This document shows, piece by piece, positions 1-6,615 of a DNA stretch of 11,210 bases (positions are counted from its first letter, which is position 1; every line of letters begins with the position of its first letter). The stretch comes from Allomyces macrogynus ATCC 38327 (taxonomy: Eukaryota; Blastocladiomycota; Blastocladiomycetes; Blastocladiales; Blastocladiaceae): contig GG745397.1 in NCBI GenBank assembly GCA_000151295.1, positions 56,634 through 67,843 on the forward strand, written 5' to 3'. Both the position numbers and the translations under genes were made by a program. The notes under the pieces are model-generated. The model saw only the letters and a program-made list of their open reading frames with translations, searched no databases and was not told where the DNA came from.

Positions 1-2996
1 CAGGGCTCCCCCACGTCCGCGAGGACCCCCACTGGTCCCTGGTCCACCTGCGGCAAACCGGGCCTCTCGCCGACTTGCAGATTATCGCGCTCCAACGCCG
101 GCCCCGCCAGTGGGAGCTCGGCAATCAGGTTGACCGCGGGAAGTCGATCTGGAACCGCCATAGGCACTTGAACTTGATCACGCCGCGCACCACGCCCGAT
201 CTCCTCATCAACAACTTCATCGCCACCAACGCCATCGACCACAGTCGACGGCACGTCCAGCGACCCCAAATCAACTCGCACGGGCGACCCAACCTTGACC
301 TTGGCCGACGGCAACGTGCGAGGAGCACCAGCAACAACACGCGACTCTGCAACACAGAGCCGCTCGGCAAACTTGACATCGCGCGTGACAAACACCTTCT
401 GTCCGTCCCACACGCGGTAGCCGTCGCGCGTGACCCACGGCAACTCGTCTCCATAGCCAACCATGCGCACTGCCACACCTGCAGCGAATCCGGACGCGCC
501 CTGACGCACTTGCGTCGTCGGAACAACAGCGCCACCAAGCGAGCCCCACACCTTGCACTTCGACATGTTGGGTGACGCGCCGAAAACAACCTGGTATGGC
601 GAGCGATCACCGAGCGAGTCACTTGGCACACGGTTGCGCACATAGCACGCCGCGCGCACACACTCTGGCCAGAGGGAATCCGGCGCCTTGGCGGCCGTCA
701 TGGCCGCACGCACCATCGACTTGAGCACACCCTGCGTCCGCTCGGCAAGCCCATTTGACTCTGGCGAGTTCGGAGACGTTGTCGACAAGTGCATGCGACG
801 CGAGAGCAGAATCGAGCGGAAACTGTTGCCAATGAACTCGCCACCATGGTCGCTGTGCAGCCGGCCCGCAGACACGCCGAAGAACGACTCGGCGTGCTTC
901 AGCAAATTGAGAAACTGCGGTCCAAAGTCGCCCTTGCGCCGGAGAAGCAGCACGAAGCACCAGCGTGAGTACTCGTCCGTGACCGTTGCAAAGTAGTTGA
1001 CACCCCCCATGCTGACCGTCTTCATCGACACCAAATCAGTGTGGAGGACGCCAAATAGTCGATTCGCACGCAAATGGCACAGCGGATGCGGCTGGCTGCG
1101 CGCGTTGGCCACAAGACACGTCATACACTCGTGTAGCGGCTTGGCCACACCCACGTCGTCCTTGATACCATGTTCGAGCGTACACACGGCCGAAACGCGA
1201 TCATGACCAACGTGAAATAGTCGTGCGTGCCACAGCTCGGCGAGCGACACCTTCTTGACCGCATCGGCGAAATGCGCACCAACAGGTCGCTTACCCCAAA
1301 TGTCGAGCACCCGCACGTCCTTGGTCGGTCCCTTCTCGCACACGCCTGGGACGATCAACGTATCCCCATGCCGCACGCCCTTGGCGAGCAGATCTCCTGT
1401 CTCGCAATGCACGAACTGGACGTCTCGATCCCCGAAGATGACCCGCACGGCAGTCCGATCGTACAGCTCAGAGACTGAGACAAGCGTCTTGAAGCCAGGT
1501 ATGTACCAGACCAGGTCGAGGTGAACAATGTTGCCCAAAGGCGTGCGGATGCGCATCGTGCCCTTACCAATCGGACGGCACACGCGGTGGTCACCCAGTG
1601 AGACGAGGAACCCTTTGCCAGGCCGTATGTCGTTGAGCGTAGCAAACAGCGACTTGTCGCCGCAAAAGTGCGCGCCAGCGGCCGAGTCGACTTTCGGGCT
1701 CTGTGCAAGACGTGCGCGCGCCGACAAAGGCATCAGCGCGCGCGCACGATGATGGTGAGGATCCGGTCCTTCATAACTCGATGCATCGACATGAATGATG
1801 GGCGGGTACGTGCCGGGCGGCGTCGCCATGCCCTGATGGCTTTGACGTTCAAGGCTCACGATTTCGGGGCAGAGGGCGACAATCGGGTAGTGCGCAAATC
1901 CGTCAAATTCAGCAGCACCAAAAACAACTCCAGCGGCGTCCGCACCACGGGCAGACACCATCAAACGCTCATACTCGTCCACCGACAAATGCACCATTGC
2001 ATGTTCGTTGCCATCCTTGGCCACAACATTCGCGCCCTTCTTTTTGCGCCAGTTCACGGTTTCAGTGCCGTTCTTGCGCTGGTGGTCCCAGTTCGGGCAA
2101 AAGCACACATAATGACCAATCTTGCCACAGTTGTGACAGGCGTTTGTGTCCTTGCGCTTCATCACAACAAGCGCCTGCGTCTCAGTCCCAGGGCTGCGTT
2201 CAAGCTGGTTGGCAGCTCCCTCGAGAATCGTCTGCAATTCGACGATCACCATTTCCTCATAGCGCTCACCCAAGGAGAGCACCGTTGGCGAATACTTGGG
2301 CGGCAGCGAGGAGAGCAGTGCGAGGACCAAGAACAAGTCAGCAAAGTCAGTGCACAGGTGCGAAGACGACTTGGCAGGTTCATGGTGCCAAATCACGTCA
2401 AAACGGCGTTGCAAATCGGCATTGTGCTTGCAAACTGGCGTAGCACCAGAACCCGACATGGGCTTTGTGAACAGCCCCTTGACATTGGCGAAATGGGCTT
2501 GTGCGGAATGCTTGTCAAAACGAGCGCGCAGCAGCGCCCACGCATCGGCGACACAGGTGGCGTCCGAGAAGACCGGCAGGAGTTCAGACGCAACGGCAGA
2601 CGGCAAAACGACCTTGATGATGCTCCGGATGCACGACTTGGCCTTGTAGCTGTTGTGGGCCATGCACTTCTTGCGTTCAGCACCCGCAGGACCGTTCCAA
2701 AAGATCGCGTCGGCAACAAACTTGACGTCCGAGTCGAGCTCAATGAGTTTCTTGAATTGCGCGTCCGTCATTTCCTCTTGCTGTTGCAGTGACACGACCT
2801 CGAAATCGGCGTCAACCAAAATCTTGAAGGACTTGAGTTCGAGCAGGTCTTCGAGCTGGTCGGCGGTCAAAAAACCGAGAAAACGGTCGGCAAACGTCGG
2901 CCAGTTCGAGCCATCGGCCTTGAGCATCTCAATTGTCGCTGGTTGGCCGGAGATCGGCGTCTTGACCGAGACAGATGAGGTCATGGTGACGGTCAT
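1..2996 (-). CDS. Ty1/copia Gag-protease-integrase polyprotein, 3' end beyond window
   Basis: This is the capsid and integration part of a copia retrotransposon polyprotein. Reading from ATG at 2996, I found no stop to the window edge (about 998 codons). Residues about 20-260 are a UBN2/DUF4219-like Gag (GSNWPTF near the start). A CCHC knuckle lies at C287, C290, H295, C300 (nt 2138 downwards). The protease motif VDSAAGAHF has its Asp at residue 437 (nt 1688-1686). The integrase has HHCC zinc ligands H590, H595, C624, C627, then catalytic D654 (1037-1035), D716 (851-849) and E752 (743-741), giving D-61-D-35-E spacing. The copia-typical GYRVWDG...VTRDVKF block follows at about residue 858. Reverse transcriptase and RNase H would lie left of the window. 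A second ATG sits 12 nt downstream; I chose 2996 because it is the first in-frame ATG after the leader. Family assignment is firm; activity is inferred only from the intact frame. Confidence 0.92.
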   Translation of the reverse strand, partial: MTVTMTSSVSVKTPISGQPATIEMLKADGSNWPTFADRFLGFLTADQLEDLLELKSFKILVDADFEVVSLQQQEEMTDAQFKKLIELDSDVKFVADAIFWNGPAGAERKKCMAHNSYKAKSCIRSIIKVVLPSAVASELLPVFSDATCVADAWALLRARFDKHSAQAHFANVKGLFTKPMSGSGATPVCKHNADLQRRFDVIWHHEPAKSSSHLCTDFADLFLVLALLSSLPPKYSPTVLSLGERYEEMVIVELQTILEGAANQLERSPGTETQALVVMKRKDTNACHNCGKIGHYVCFCPNWDHQRKNGTETVNWRKKKGANVVAKDGNEHAMVHLSVDEYERLMVSARGADAAGVVFGAAEFDGFAHYPIVALCPEIVSLERQSHQGMATPPGTYPPIIHVDASSYEGPDPHHHRARALMPLSARARLAQSPKVDSAAGAHFCGDKSLFATLNDIRPGKGFLVSLGDHRVCRPIGKGTMRIRTPLGNIVHLDLVWYIPGFKTLVSVSELYDRTAVRVIFGDRDVQFVHCETGDLLAKGVRHGDTLIVPGVCEKGPTKDVRVLDIWGKRPVGAHFADAVKKVSLAELWHARLFHVGHDRVSAVCTLEHGIKDDVGVAKPLHECMTCLVANARSQPHPLCHLRANRLFGVLHTDLVSMKTVSMGGVNYFATVTDEYSRWCFVLLLRRKGDFGPQFLNLLKHAESFFGVSAGRLHSDHGGEFIGNSFRSILLSRRMHLSTTSPNSPESNGLAERTQGVLKSMVRAAMTAAKAPDSLWPECVRAACYVRNRVPSDSLGDRSPYQVVFGASPNMSKCKVWGSLGGAVVPTTQVRQGASGFAAGVAVRMVGYGDELPWVTRDGYRVWDGQKVFVTRDVKFAERLCVAESRVVAGAPRTLPSAKVKVGSPVRVDLGSLDVPSTVVDGVGGDEVVDEEIGRGARRDQVQVPMAVPDRLPAVNLIAELPLAGPALERDNLQVGERPGLPQVDQGPVGVLADVGEP

Positions 2997-3108
2997 GGTG
3001 CAGGTCGAAAGTTGGCAAAAATTGTCGAAATCGAGTCGATAAAATCGGCGTCGCGCTGTCTCGAGCGGATGCAGCACGTTTCGGGTGGTGGTGGTTCGAG
3101 TTTCGGTT

Positions 3109-3123
3109 GTCGTCGTCGTCGTC
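3109..3123. repeat. (GTC)5 microsatellite in copia leader
   Basis: Five GTC triplets on the plus strand. The mirror tract is at 10083-10097. If the in-frame leader were translated it would encode a threonine run. Confidence 0.85.
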
Positions 3124-3267
3124 GTGGTGACGGATGGGTCCAGCGTGGCCCCCACTCGGTCGGTCGGTCAAATCGGTCCGTTTCTCGCAGAAATTGGCGA
3201 GCACAGCAGCAGCGGGTCCACGACGAGGATATCAGCAGCGTTCGTTCGGTCCGTGAGCGCTTGGGAT

Positions 3268-3286
3268 GCGCTCAGGGCTCATAACC
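3268..3286 (-). promoter_or_regulatory. copia primer-binding site, initiator tRNA-Met anticodon-arm type
   Basis: On the minus strand the 19 bases after the LTR read GGTTATGAGCCCTGAGCGC. The complement contains CAGGGCTCATAACC, the 5' anticodon stem and the CUCAUAA loop of initiator tRNA-Met as I recall it for budding yeast. Drosophila copia and yeast Ty5 are known to prime from a cleaved half of this tRNA with a similar site directly after the LTR. The LTR boundary, and so the first base of this site, is uncertain by one nucleotide. Confidence 0.8.
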
Positions 3287-3473
3287 TTTCGCAAGGTTGA
3301 GCGGGAGAAGGAATGCATTTGGTGTGTGCACTCTGCACTTCAGCGGTGGTGGCAACCATAACCTAGGTTGCCACCATCATATACACAAGAATCCAACTCG
3401 AACAGCTCCAACAAGGAAACAATGAGGGAAGACAAATAACAAGAAACACAAATGCGAGACGAACACTTCGACA
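3287..3473 (-). repeat. copia LTR (left outer, 5' LTR of left copia copy)
   Basis: This 187-bp LTR begins TGTCGAAGTG on the minus strand and ends ...CTTGCGAAA just before the primer-binding site. Four copies occur in the window (also 5207-5393, 5921-6107, 9741-9919). The 3' end lacks the usual CA, but the ends form a rough inverted repeat (TGTCGAAG against TTTCGCAAG). It contains a 10-bp hairpin at 3348-3375. Against the inner left LTR I count three substitutions. It begins exactly after gypsy gag base 3474, as expected for an insertion or a clean junction. Confidence 0.88.
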
Positions 3474-4698
3474 CCTTGTACACGCCATCTTCAATGCCAG
3501 CAGTTGCGACTTTGACCTTCTTCCCACGCGACTTGATGCGGGTGAGTAGGTCCGCCGGGCAACCGTCGTAGCGACCACGGCGAGGGTTACCGCCTTGCGA
3601 GAGACACTGCAAGTTGCTGTGCGACATGGTCATATGGTACAGGCATCCGTACGAGTCAACAATGTTGTTGCGGTCAAAGTTGCTGCTTGGTGTGCGGTCA
3701 GACTGTTGGCGCGGTGAACCGAATCGAGTGCGTTGGTTGCCAACGTTGTTGCGGTACGTCGGCTGCGGGTTCAGAGCCGCCAGGTCAATGTCCATGGGGT
3801 CGTCCAGCCCCGTGGTGTGGCCAATCGAGTGCGCTTCGAGCAATGCTTGGACGATCTCCTGGCGCGTCAAGTGTTCACGCCTGTCGCCCACCTTCTGGAC
3901 CTGGCCGAGAGCGCGGGCCAGTTCTTCGCTGGCTCGAGAGTTAACGCGTCCACGCAATAGGCGGAAGTACTCGGTGTTGGACATGTTGCTGACATGGCTG
4001 GCGTGCTCGTCAAATTGTTTCAAGAATTCGAATGGGGGCGTATTGCCCTGCCGCAACCGTTCGAGCGCCTTGTACGAGTCGGTGCCAATCGTCAAGGGCA
4101 CAAAGTAAGTGCGGAGCGTGTTGATGACCTCGGTCCAGTGCGTTGTCGGAATAGGTTGCGCCGTGCGCCGCCAAAACGCAATCGCCTCGCCAGAAAGTTG
4201 GCCAATAACAAATCGGATCTTGTCTTGTTCGGACCAGCCACAACCGTCAAGGTAGAGTTCGAGCTTGAGCTGGAATGTGTCCAGAGCACCAATGTCACGA
4301 GAGCCATCAAACGTCGGCTTGTCCATGGCCCGTTGGATCGAGATTGAGTGATCTTGACTGGCGACAGCAGCTGCGGCGGCTTCAGCAGCAACACAAGTGG
4401 CAGCGGCACCCATGCTCATCGAGATAGACTGCGCTGCCACATTTGCAATAGATTCGTGCGGCTTGGTGAGCGTTCCATCATGCGAGACTTGCCAATAGCG
4501 CTTTTCCTTGACAGCATTATTGACAAATGCGACATGGGTATCGTTGGTGGCATCGAGTTGGACCGACGAAATTGAGGTGGTGGCAGTCACGCCAGAGCGT
4601 TCGTCGATGAACGCGTCGTATCCAGAGACGGTCGTGCCTGCGTAACGTGGCACGAGAACGAAAAATTGTGGGCAGGAAGAAGAAGCCTTGGGCGGCAT
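3340..4698 (-). pseudogene. Ty3/gypsy Gag, truncated and fused to LTR-derived tail
   Basis: This is the Gag of a gypsy retrotransposon, the structural protein that packages element RNA. ATG is at 4698. Residues about 140-260 match the Retrotrans_gag pattern (acidic/aromatic helices, LERLRQGNTPPFEF block). A C-x2-H-x4-H-x4-C knuckle occupies residues 352-365. Gypsy sequence ends at nt 3474 (about residue 408). The frame then reads 44 codons of copia LTR to a stop at 3340-3342, so the 452-residue product is a chimera. Protease, reverse transcriptase, RNase H and integrase are absent. Compared with the right copy at 6616, the only amino-acid difference I find before the junction is Arg for Ser near nt 4503. 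It could be a functional gag-only frame or simply a broken element. Confidence 0.88.
3348..3375. repeat. perfect inverted repeat inside copia LTR
   Basis: GGTGGCAACC, 8 bases, then GGTTGCCACC form a perfect 10-bp stem. The palindrome AACCTAGGTT overlaps its inner part. Counterparts are at 5268-5295 and 6019-6046 (perfect) and 9831-9858 (one mismatch). Confidence 0.85.
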
Positions 4699-4856
4699 TG
4701 TTGTGTTGGTACGTGTGCGAATCGAGTAACGAGAGAGAATGTGCCGTGAAGGCGAGAGATTCGTCGTGGATGCAGAGGAAAGCGCGAGAGTGTAGAGCCG
4801 TGAAGGCTTTGAGGTGCGGACTGAGCGGCCGTGCGCGAGGAGTCGTCACGGACAGA

Positions 4857-4864
4857 CGCTACCA
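4857..4864 (-). promoter_or_regulatory. gypsy primer-binding site (left copy)
   Basis: TGGTAGCG on the minus strand is complementary to a tRNA 3' end CGCUACCA. The same 8-nt site is used by yeast Ty3 with initiator tRNA-Met. It mirrors 6450-6457. Confidence 0.7.
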
Positions 4865-4867
4865 AAA

Positions 4868-5005
4868 TGATATGGTGTCGAGTGTGGAAAAAGCCTGTCG
4901 TACCCAGAGGTACGTTTGGGCGTTTATATACATGGAACGACAAACGGGAATCAACAACAACAACAACGGGTATGCAAAAGAGCCATACGGGTAGCTCTGT
5001 TCACA
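4868..5005 (-). repeat. gypsy 5' LTR (left copy)
   Basis: A candidate 138-bp LTR, TGTGAAC...ATATCA on the minus strand, ends 3 nt before the primer-binding site. It holds TATATAAA at 4930-4923 and an (AAC)5 tract at 4953-4967. No second gypsy LTR exists in the window, so the outer boundary is inferred from the TG/CA ends and from where copia gag similarity stops. Confidence 0.6.
4923..4930 (-). promoter_or_regulatory. TATA box of gypsy LTR (left copy)
   Basis: TATATAAA on the minus strand lies about 230 bp upstream of the gag ATG at 4698, inside the LTR, where the U3 promoter of an LTR element is expected. Its mirror is at 6384-6391. Confidence 0.6.
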
Positions 5006-5009
5006 TCAA

Positions 5010-5206
5010 GGACGGTGACAAACATGCAATGGTGCATTTGTCGGTGGACGAGTATGAGCGTTTGATGGCGTCTGCCCATAGTGCGGTCGCCGCTGGTGTT
5101 GTTTTTGGTGCTGCTGAATATGACGGATTTGCGCACTACCCAATTGTCGCCCTCTGCCCCAAAATCGTGAGACTTGAACGTCAAAGCCAGCAGGGCATGG
5201 CAATGC
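5010..5206 (+). pseudogene. copia gag fragment (left inner arm)
   Basis: Plus-strand codons beginning near DGDKHAMVHLSVDEYERLM match residues about 327-388 of the left copia polyprotein (nt 2018-1830), the spacer between Gag knuckle and protease. Both ends are cut, by the gypsy LTR near 5006 and by a copia LTR at 5207. The frame stays open within the fragment and stops at 5218-5220, just inside the LTR. It is a scrap of an older copia copy, roughly 90% or more identical by eye. Confidence 0.85.
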
Positions 5207-5393
5207 TTTCGCAAGGTTGAGCGGGAGAAGGAATGCATTTGGTGTGTGCACTTTGCACTTCAGCGGTGGTGGCAACCATAACCTAGGTTGCCACCATCAT
5301 TTACACAAGAATCCAACTCGAACAGCTCCAACAAGGAAACAATGAGGGAAGACAAAAAACAAGAAACACAAATGCGAGACGAACACTTCGACA
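5207..5393 (-). repeat. copia LTR (left inner)
   Basis: A 187-bp LTR on the minus strand, with its TGTCGAAG start at 5393 joined directly to copia RNase H codons at 5394. It is followed by the gag scrap, not by a primer-binding site. Its sequence is closer to the left outer LTR (3 differences) than to its mirror partner at 5921-6107 (7 differences). Confidence 0.88.
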
Positions 5394-5899
5394 CCTGTTG
5401 GGCACGTCGAACCTTGGCATGAAACTTGACGCATTTGCTGATGCCAATTGGGCCGAGGATCGTGGCGACCCCAAGTTGACATCGGGTTTTGTGGTACGGG
5501 TTGGCGGTAGCCCTGTCGCCTGGCGCTCAAAGAAGCAGACGTTTGTGGCAAAGTCGACCATGGCTGCTGAGTCCGTGTCGGCAAGCCTAGCCGGCGACAC
5601 GATCCTCACGATGCGCGCGCTGCTGGAGGAGTTCGGGTAAACAGGACGGACCATCGCTGCTCATGCAAGATAAGGAGTCGGCGGAACGTGTAGCCAAGGA
5701 CGCGCTGCTCTCGTCAAAACACGTTGAGATCCACGCCCACTGGTTGCAGGACCAAGTTGCCAAGAAGACGATTGACCTGCAGCGCGTGGACACGGAGAAC
5801 CAGATTGCTGACATTTTGACCAAGCCGCTTGCTGCTCCTGCACTCCGCAAGCTTCGTGACATGATTAGAGTTGCGGAAGCGATTGCTCCGCGCGCGTAG
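5394..5899 (+). pseudogene. copia RNase H, 3' terminal fragment with frameshift
   Basis: This is the C-terminal part of a copia polyprotein, RNase H, which degrades the RNA strand during reverse transcription. It starts inside the conserved (Y)LLGTSNLGMKL block. It carries the acidic residues of the fold: Asp in FADANWAED, Glu in STMAAES, Asp in LLMQDKES. The late copia hallmark QIADILTKPL is near 5800-5826. The first frame stops at 5638-5640. The conserved sequence continues in the +1 frame from about 5636 (GKQDGPSLL), which points to one extra G in the run 5635-5637. The natural stop is TAG at 5897-5899. The upstream reverse transcriptase is missing, replaced at 5393 by an LTR in opposite orientation. 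Confidence 0.9.
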
Positions 5900-5911
5900 G
5901 GAATGCTTGCC

Positions 5912-5920
5912 GTGGGGGAG
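5912..5920 (+). promoter_or_regulatory. copia polypurine tract
   Basis: GTGGGGGAG lies directly before the LTR start at 5921 and 12 nt after the RNase H stop. This is the standard place for plus-strand DNA priming. It fixes the LTR 5' end as TGTCGAAG. Confidence 0.8.
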
Positions 5921-6107
5921 TGTCGAAGTGTTCGTCTCGCATTTGTGTTTTTTGTTTTTTGTCTTCGCTCATTGTTTCCTTGTTGGAGCTGTTCGAGTTG
6001 GATTCTTGTTTGAATGATGGTGGCAACCTAGGTTATGGTTGCCACCACCACTGAAGTGCAGAGTGCACACACCAAATGCATTACTTCTCCCGCTCAACCT
6101 TGCGAAA
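5921..6107 (+). repeat. copia 3' LTR (right inner)
   Basis: A 187-bp LTR follows the polypurine tract. It mirrors 5207-5393 (coordinate sum 11314) but differs at seven positions by my count. It carries variants absent from the other three copies, such as TTTGAATG in place of GTGTAAATG. The hairpin is at 6019-6046. The 3' end runs into the antisense gag scrap. Confidence 0.88.
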
Positions 6108-6304
6108 GCATTGCCATGCCCTGCTGGCTTTGACGTTCAAGTCTCACGATTTTGGGGCAGAGGGCGACAATTGGGTAGTGCGCAAATCCGTCATATTCAG
6201 CAGCACTAAAAACAACACCAGCGGCGACCGCACCATGGGCAGACGCCATCAAACGCTCATACTCGTCCACCGACAAATGCACCATTGCATGTTTGTCACC
6301 GTCC
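6108..6304 (-). pseudogene. copia gag fragment (right inner arm)
   Basis: This is the mirror copy of 5010-5206, encoded on the minus strand. It has the same Gag-protease spacer peptide with two amino-acid differences (HGAV for HSAV, VFSAA for VFGAA). It lies antisense between the copia LTR and the gypsy LTR. Confidence 0.85.
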
Positions 6305-6308
6305 TTGA

Positions 6309-6446
6309 TGTGAACAGAGCTACCCGTATGGCTCTTTTGCATACCCGTTGTTGTTGTTGTTGATTCCCGTTTGTCGTTCCATGTATATAAACGCCCAAAC
6401 GTACCTCTGGGTACGACAGGCTTTTTCCACACTCGACACCATATCA
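6309..6446 (+). repeat. gypsy 5' LTR (right copy)
   Basis: A candidate 138-bp LTR, TGTGAAC...ATATCA, with (GTT)5 at 6347-6361. It ends 3 nt before the primer-binding site. Its start coincides with the end of copia gag similarity (…CCTTGA). No partner LTR is in the window because the element is cut at 9740. Confidence 0.6.
6384..6391 (+). promoter_or_regulatory. TATA box of gypsy LTR (right copy)
   Basis: TATATAAA within the LTR, about 225 bp upstream of the gag ATG at 6616. It is the expected U3 promoter element; the start site is not visible. Confidence 0.6.
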
Positions 6447-6449
6447 TTT

Positions 6450-6457
6450 TGGTAGCG
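6450..6457 (+). promoter_or_regulatory. gypsy primer-binding site (right copy)
   Basis: TGGTAGCG, then TCTG. The first eight bases match the Ty3 site for the 3' end of initiator tRNA-Met. It lies 3 nt after the LTR end. Confidence 0.7.
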
Positions 6458-6615
6458 TCTGTCCGTGACGACTCCTCGCGCACGGCCGCTCAGTCCGCAC
6501 CTCAAAGCCTTCACGGCTCTACACTCTCGCGCTTTCCTCTGCATCCACGACGAATCTCTCGCCTTCACGGCACATTCTCTCTCGTTACTCGATTCGCACA
6601 CGTACCAACACAACA
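6458..6615 (+). other. gypsy 5' untranslated leader
   Basis: About 160 bp between primer-binding site and gag ATG, rich in TCTCGC-type pyrimidine motifs. It has no gene of its own. Its mirror is 4699-4856. Confidence 0.6.

Larger units (their letters stand above)
2997..3286 (-). other. copia leader between primer-binding site and gag (left copy)
   Basis: This is about 290 bp of untranslated leader, collinear with 9920-10209 on the plus strand (left plus right coordinates sum to 13206 throughout). It holds the primer-binding site at its 5' end and a (GTC)5 tract, read as GAC/ACG repeats on the element's sense strand, at 3109-3123. I see no other gene or motif. Confidence 0.75.
1..3473 (-). 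mobile_element. Ty1/copia LTR retrotransposon, left copy, 5' portion
   Basis: The order on the minus strand is LTR (3473-3287), primer-binding site (from 3286), leader, then Gag-protease-integrase, which is the canonical 5' half of a copia element. Protease and integrase precede where reverse transcriptase would be, and that order defines copia rather than gypsy. The LTR start abuts gypsy gag at 3474, in the same orientation. This is the best preserved coding copy in the window. The 3' half and 3' LTR lie outside. Confidence 0.9.
1996..3473 (+). repeat. outer inverted repeat, left arm (copia LTR to gag)
   Basis: This arm is inverted relative to 9741-11210, with coordinate sum 13206 from LTR to mid-gag. 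It is more diverged than the inner arms, with scattered substitutions and three one-base indels near the distal end. Confidence 0.88.
3474..5005 (-). mobile_element. Ty3/gypsy element, left copy, 5' part only
   Basis: On the minus strand it comprises LTR (5005-4868), primer-binding site (4864-4857), 5' untranslated region and gag to 3474. It mirrors 6309-7840 without any length difference. About 1.9 kb of gypsy sequence present in the right copy (7841-9740) is missing here. Confidence 0.88.
3474..5393 (+). repeat. inner inverted repeat, left arm
   Basis: This arm is inverted relative to 5921-7840. Corresponding positions sum to 11314 at every landmark checked (LTR start, gag scrap, TATA, gag ATG, knuckle), so there is no net indel over about 1.92 kb. 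I count about three substitutions in the non-LTR part and seven in the 187-bp LTR. Confidence 0.9.
5394..6107 (+). mobile_element. 3' end of a copia element (RNase H, PPT, 3' LTR)
   Basis: RNase H tail, stop, polypurine tract and LTR follow one another in the order and spacing expected for the 3' end of a copia element. It forms the unique spacer plus the first part of the right arm of the palindrome. Confidence 0.88.

Noticed and set aside
1668..2792. A 374-codon plus-strand reading frame
   Set aside because: It lies opposite the copia Gag-protease frame, has no family motif, and the minus strand carries knuckle, protease and integrase signatures.
3241..3286. Possible tRNA-Met gene fragment next to the LTR
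   Set aside because: Only the 5' half and anticodon loop are recognisable, there is no acceptor or T-arm partner, and it sits exactly where the copia primer-binding site belongs. The same sequence recurs at 9920-9960.
4831..5220. A 129-codon plus-strand gene
   Set aside because: Its second half is the copia gag scrap and its first half is antisense gypsy LTR and leader, so the joined frame is accidental. The mirror at 6094-6483 behaves the same.
5398..5640. An independent 80-residue gene in the spacer
   Set aside because: It is the first half of a copia RNase H. The second half continues in the next frame after a one-base shift, followed by a polypurine tract and an LTR.
6019..6046. Bacterial rho-independent terminator
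   Set aside because: No T-run follows the stem and the context is a eukaryotic LTR.
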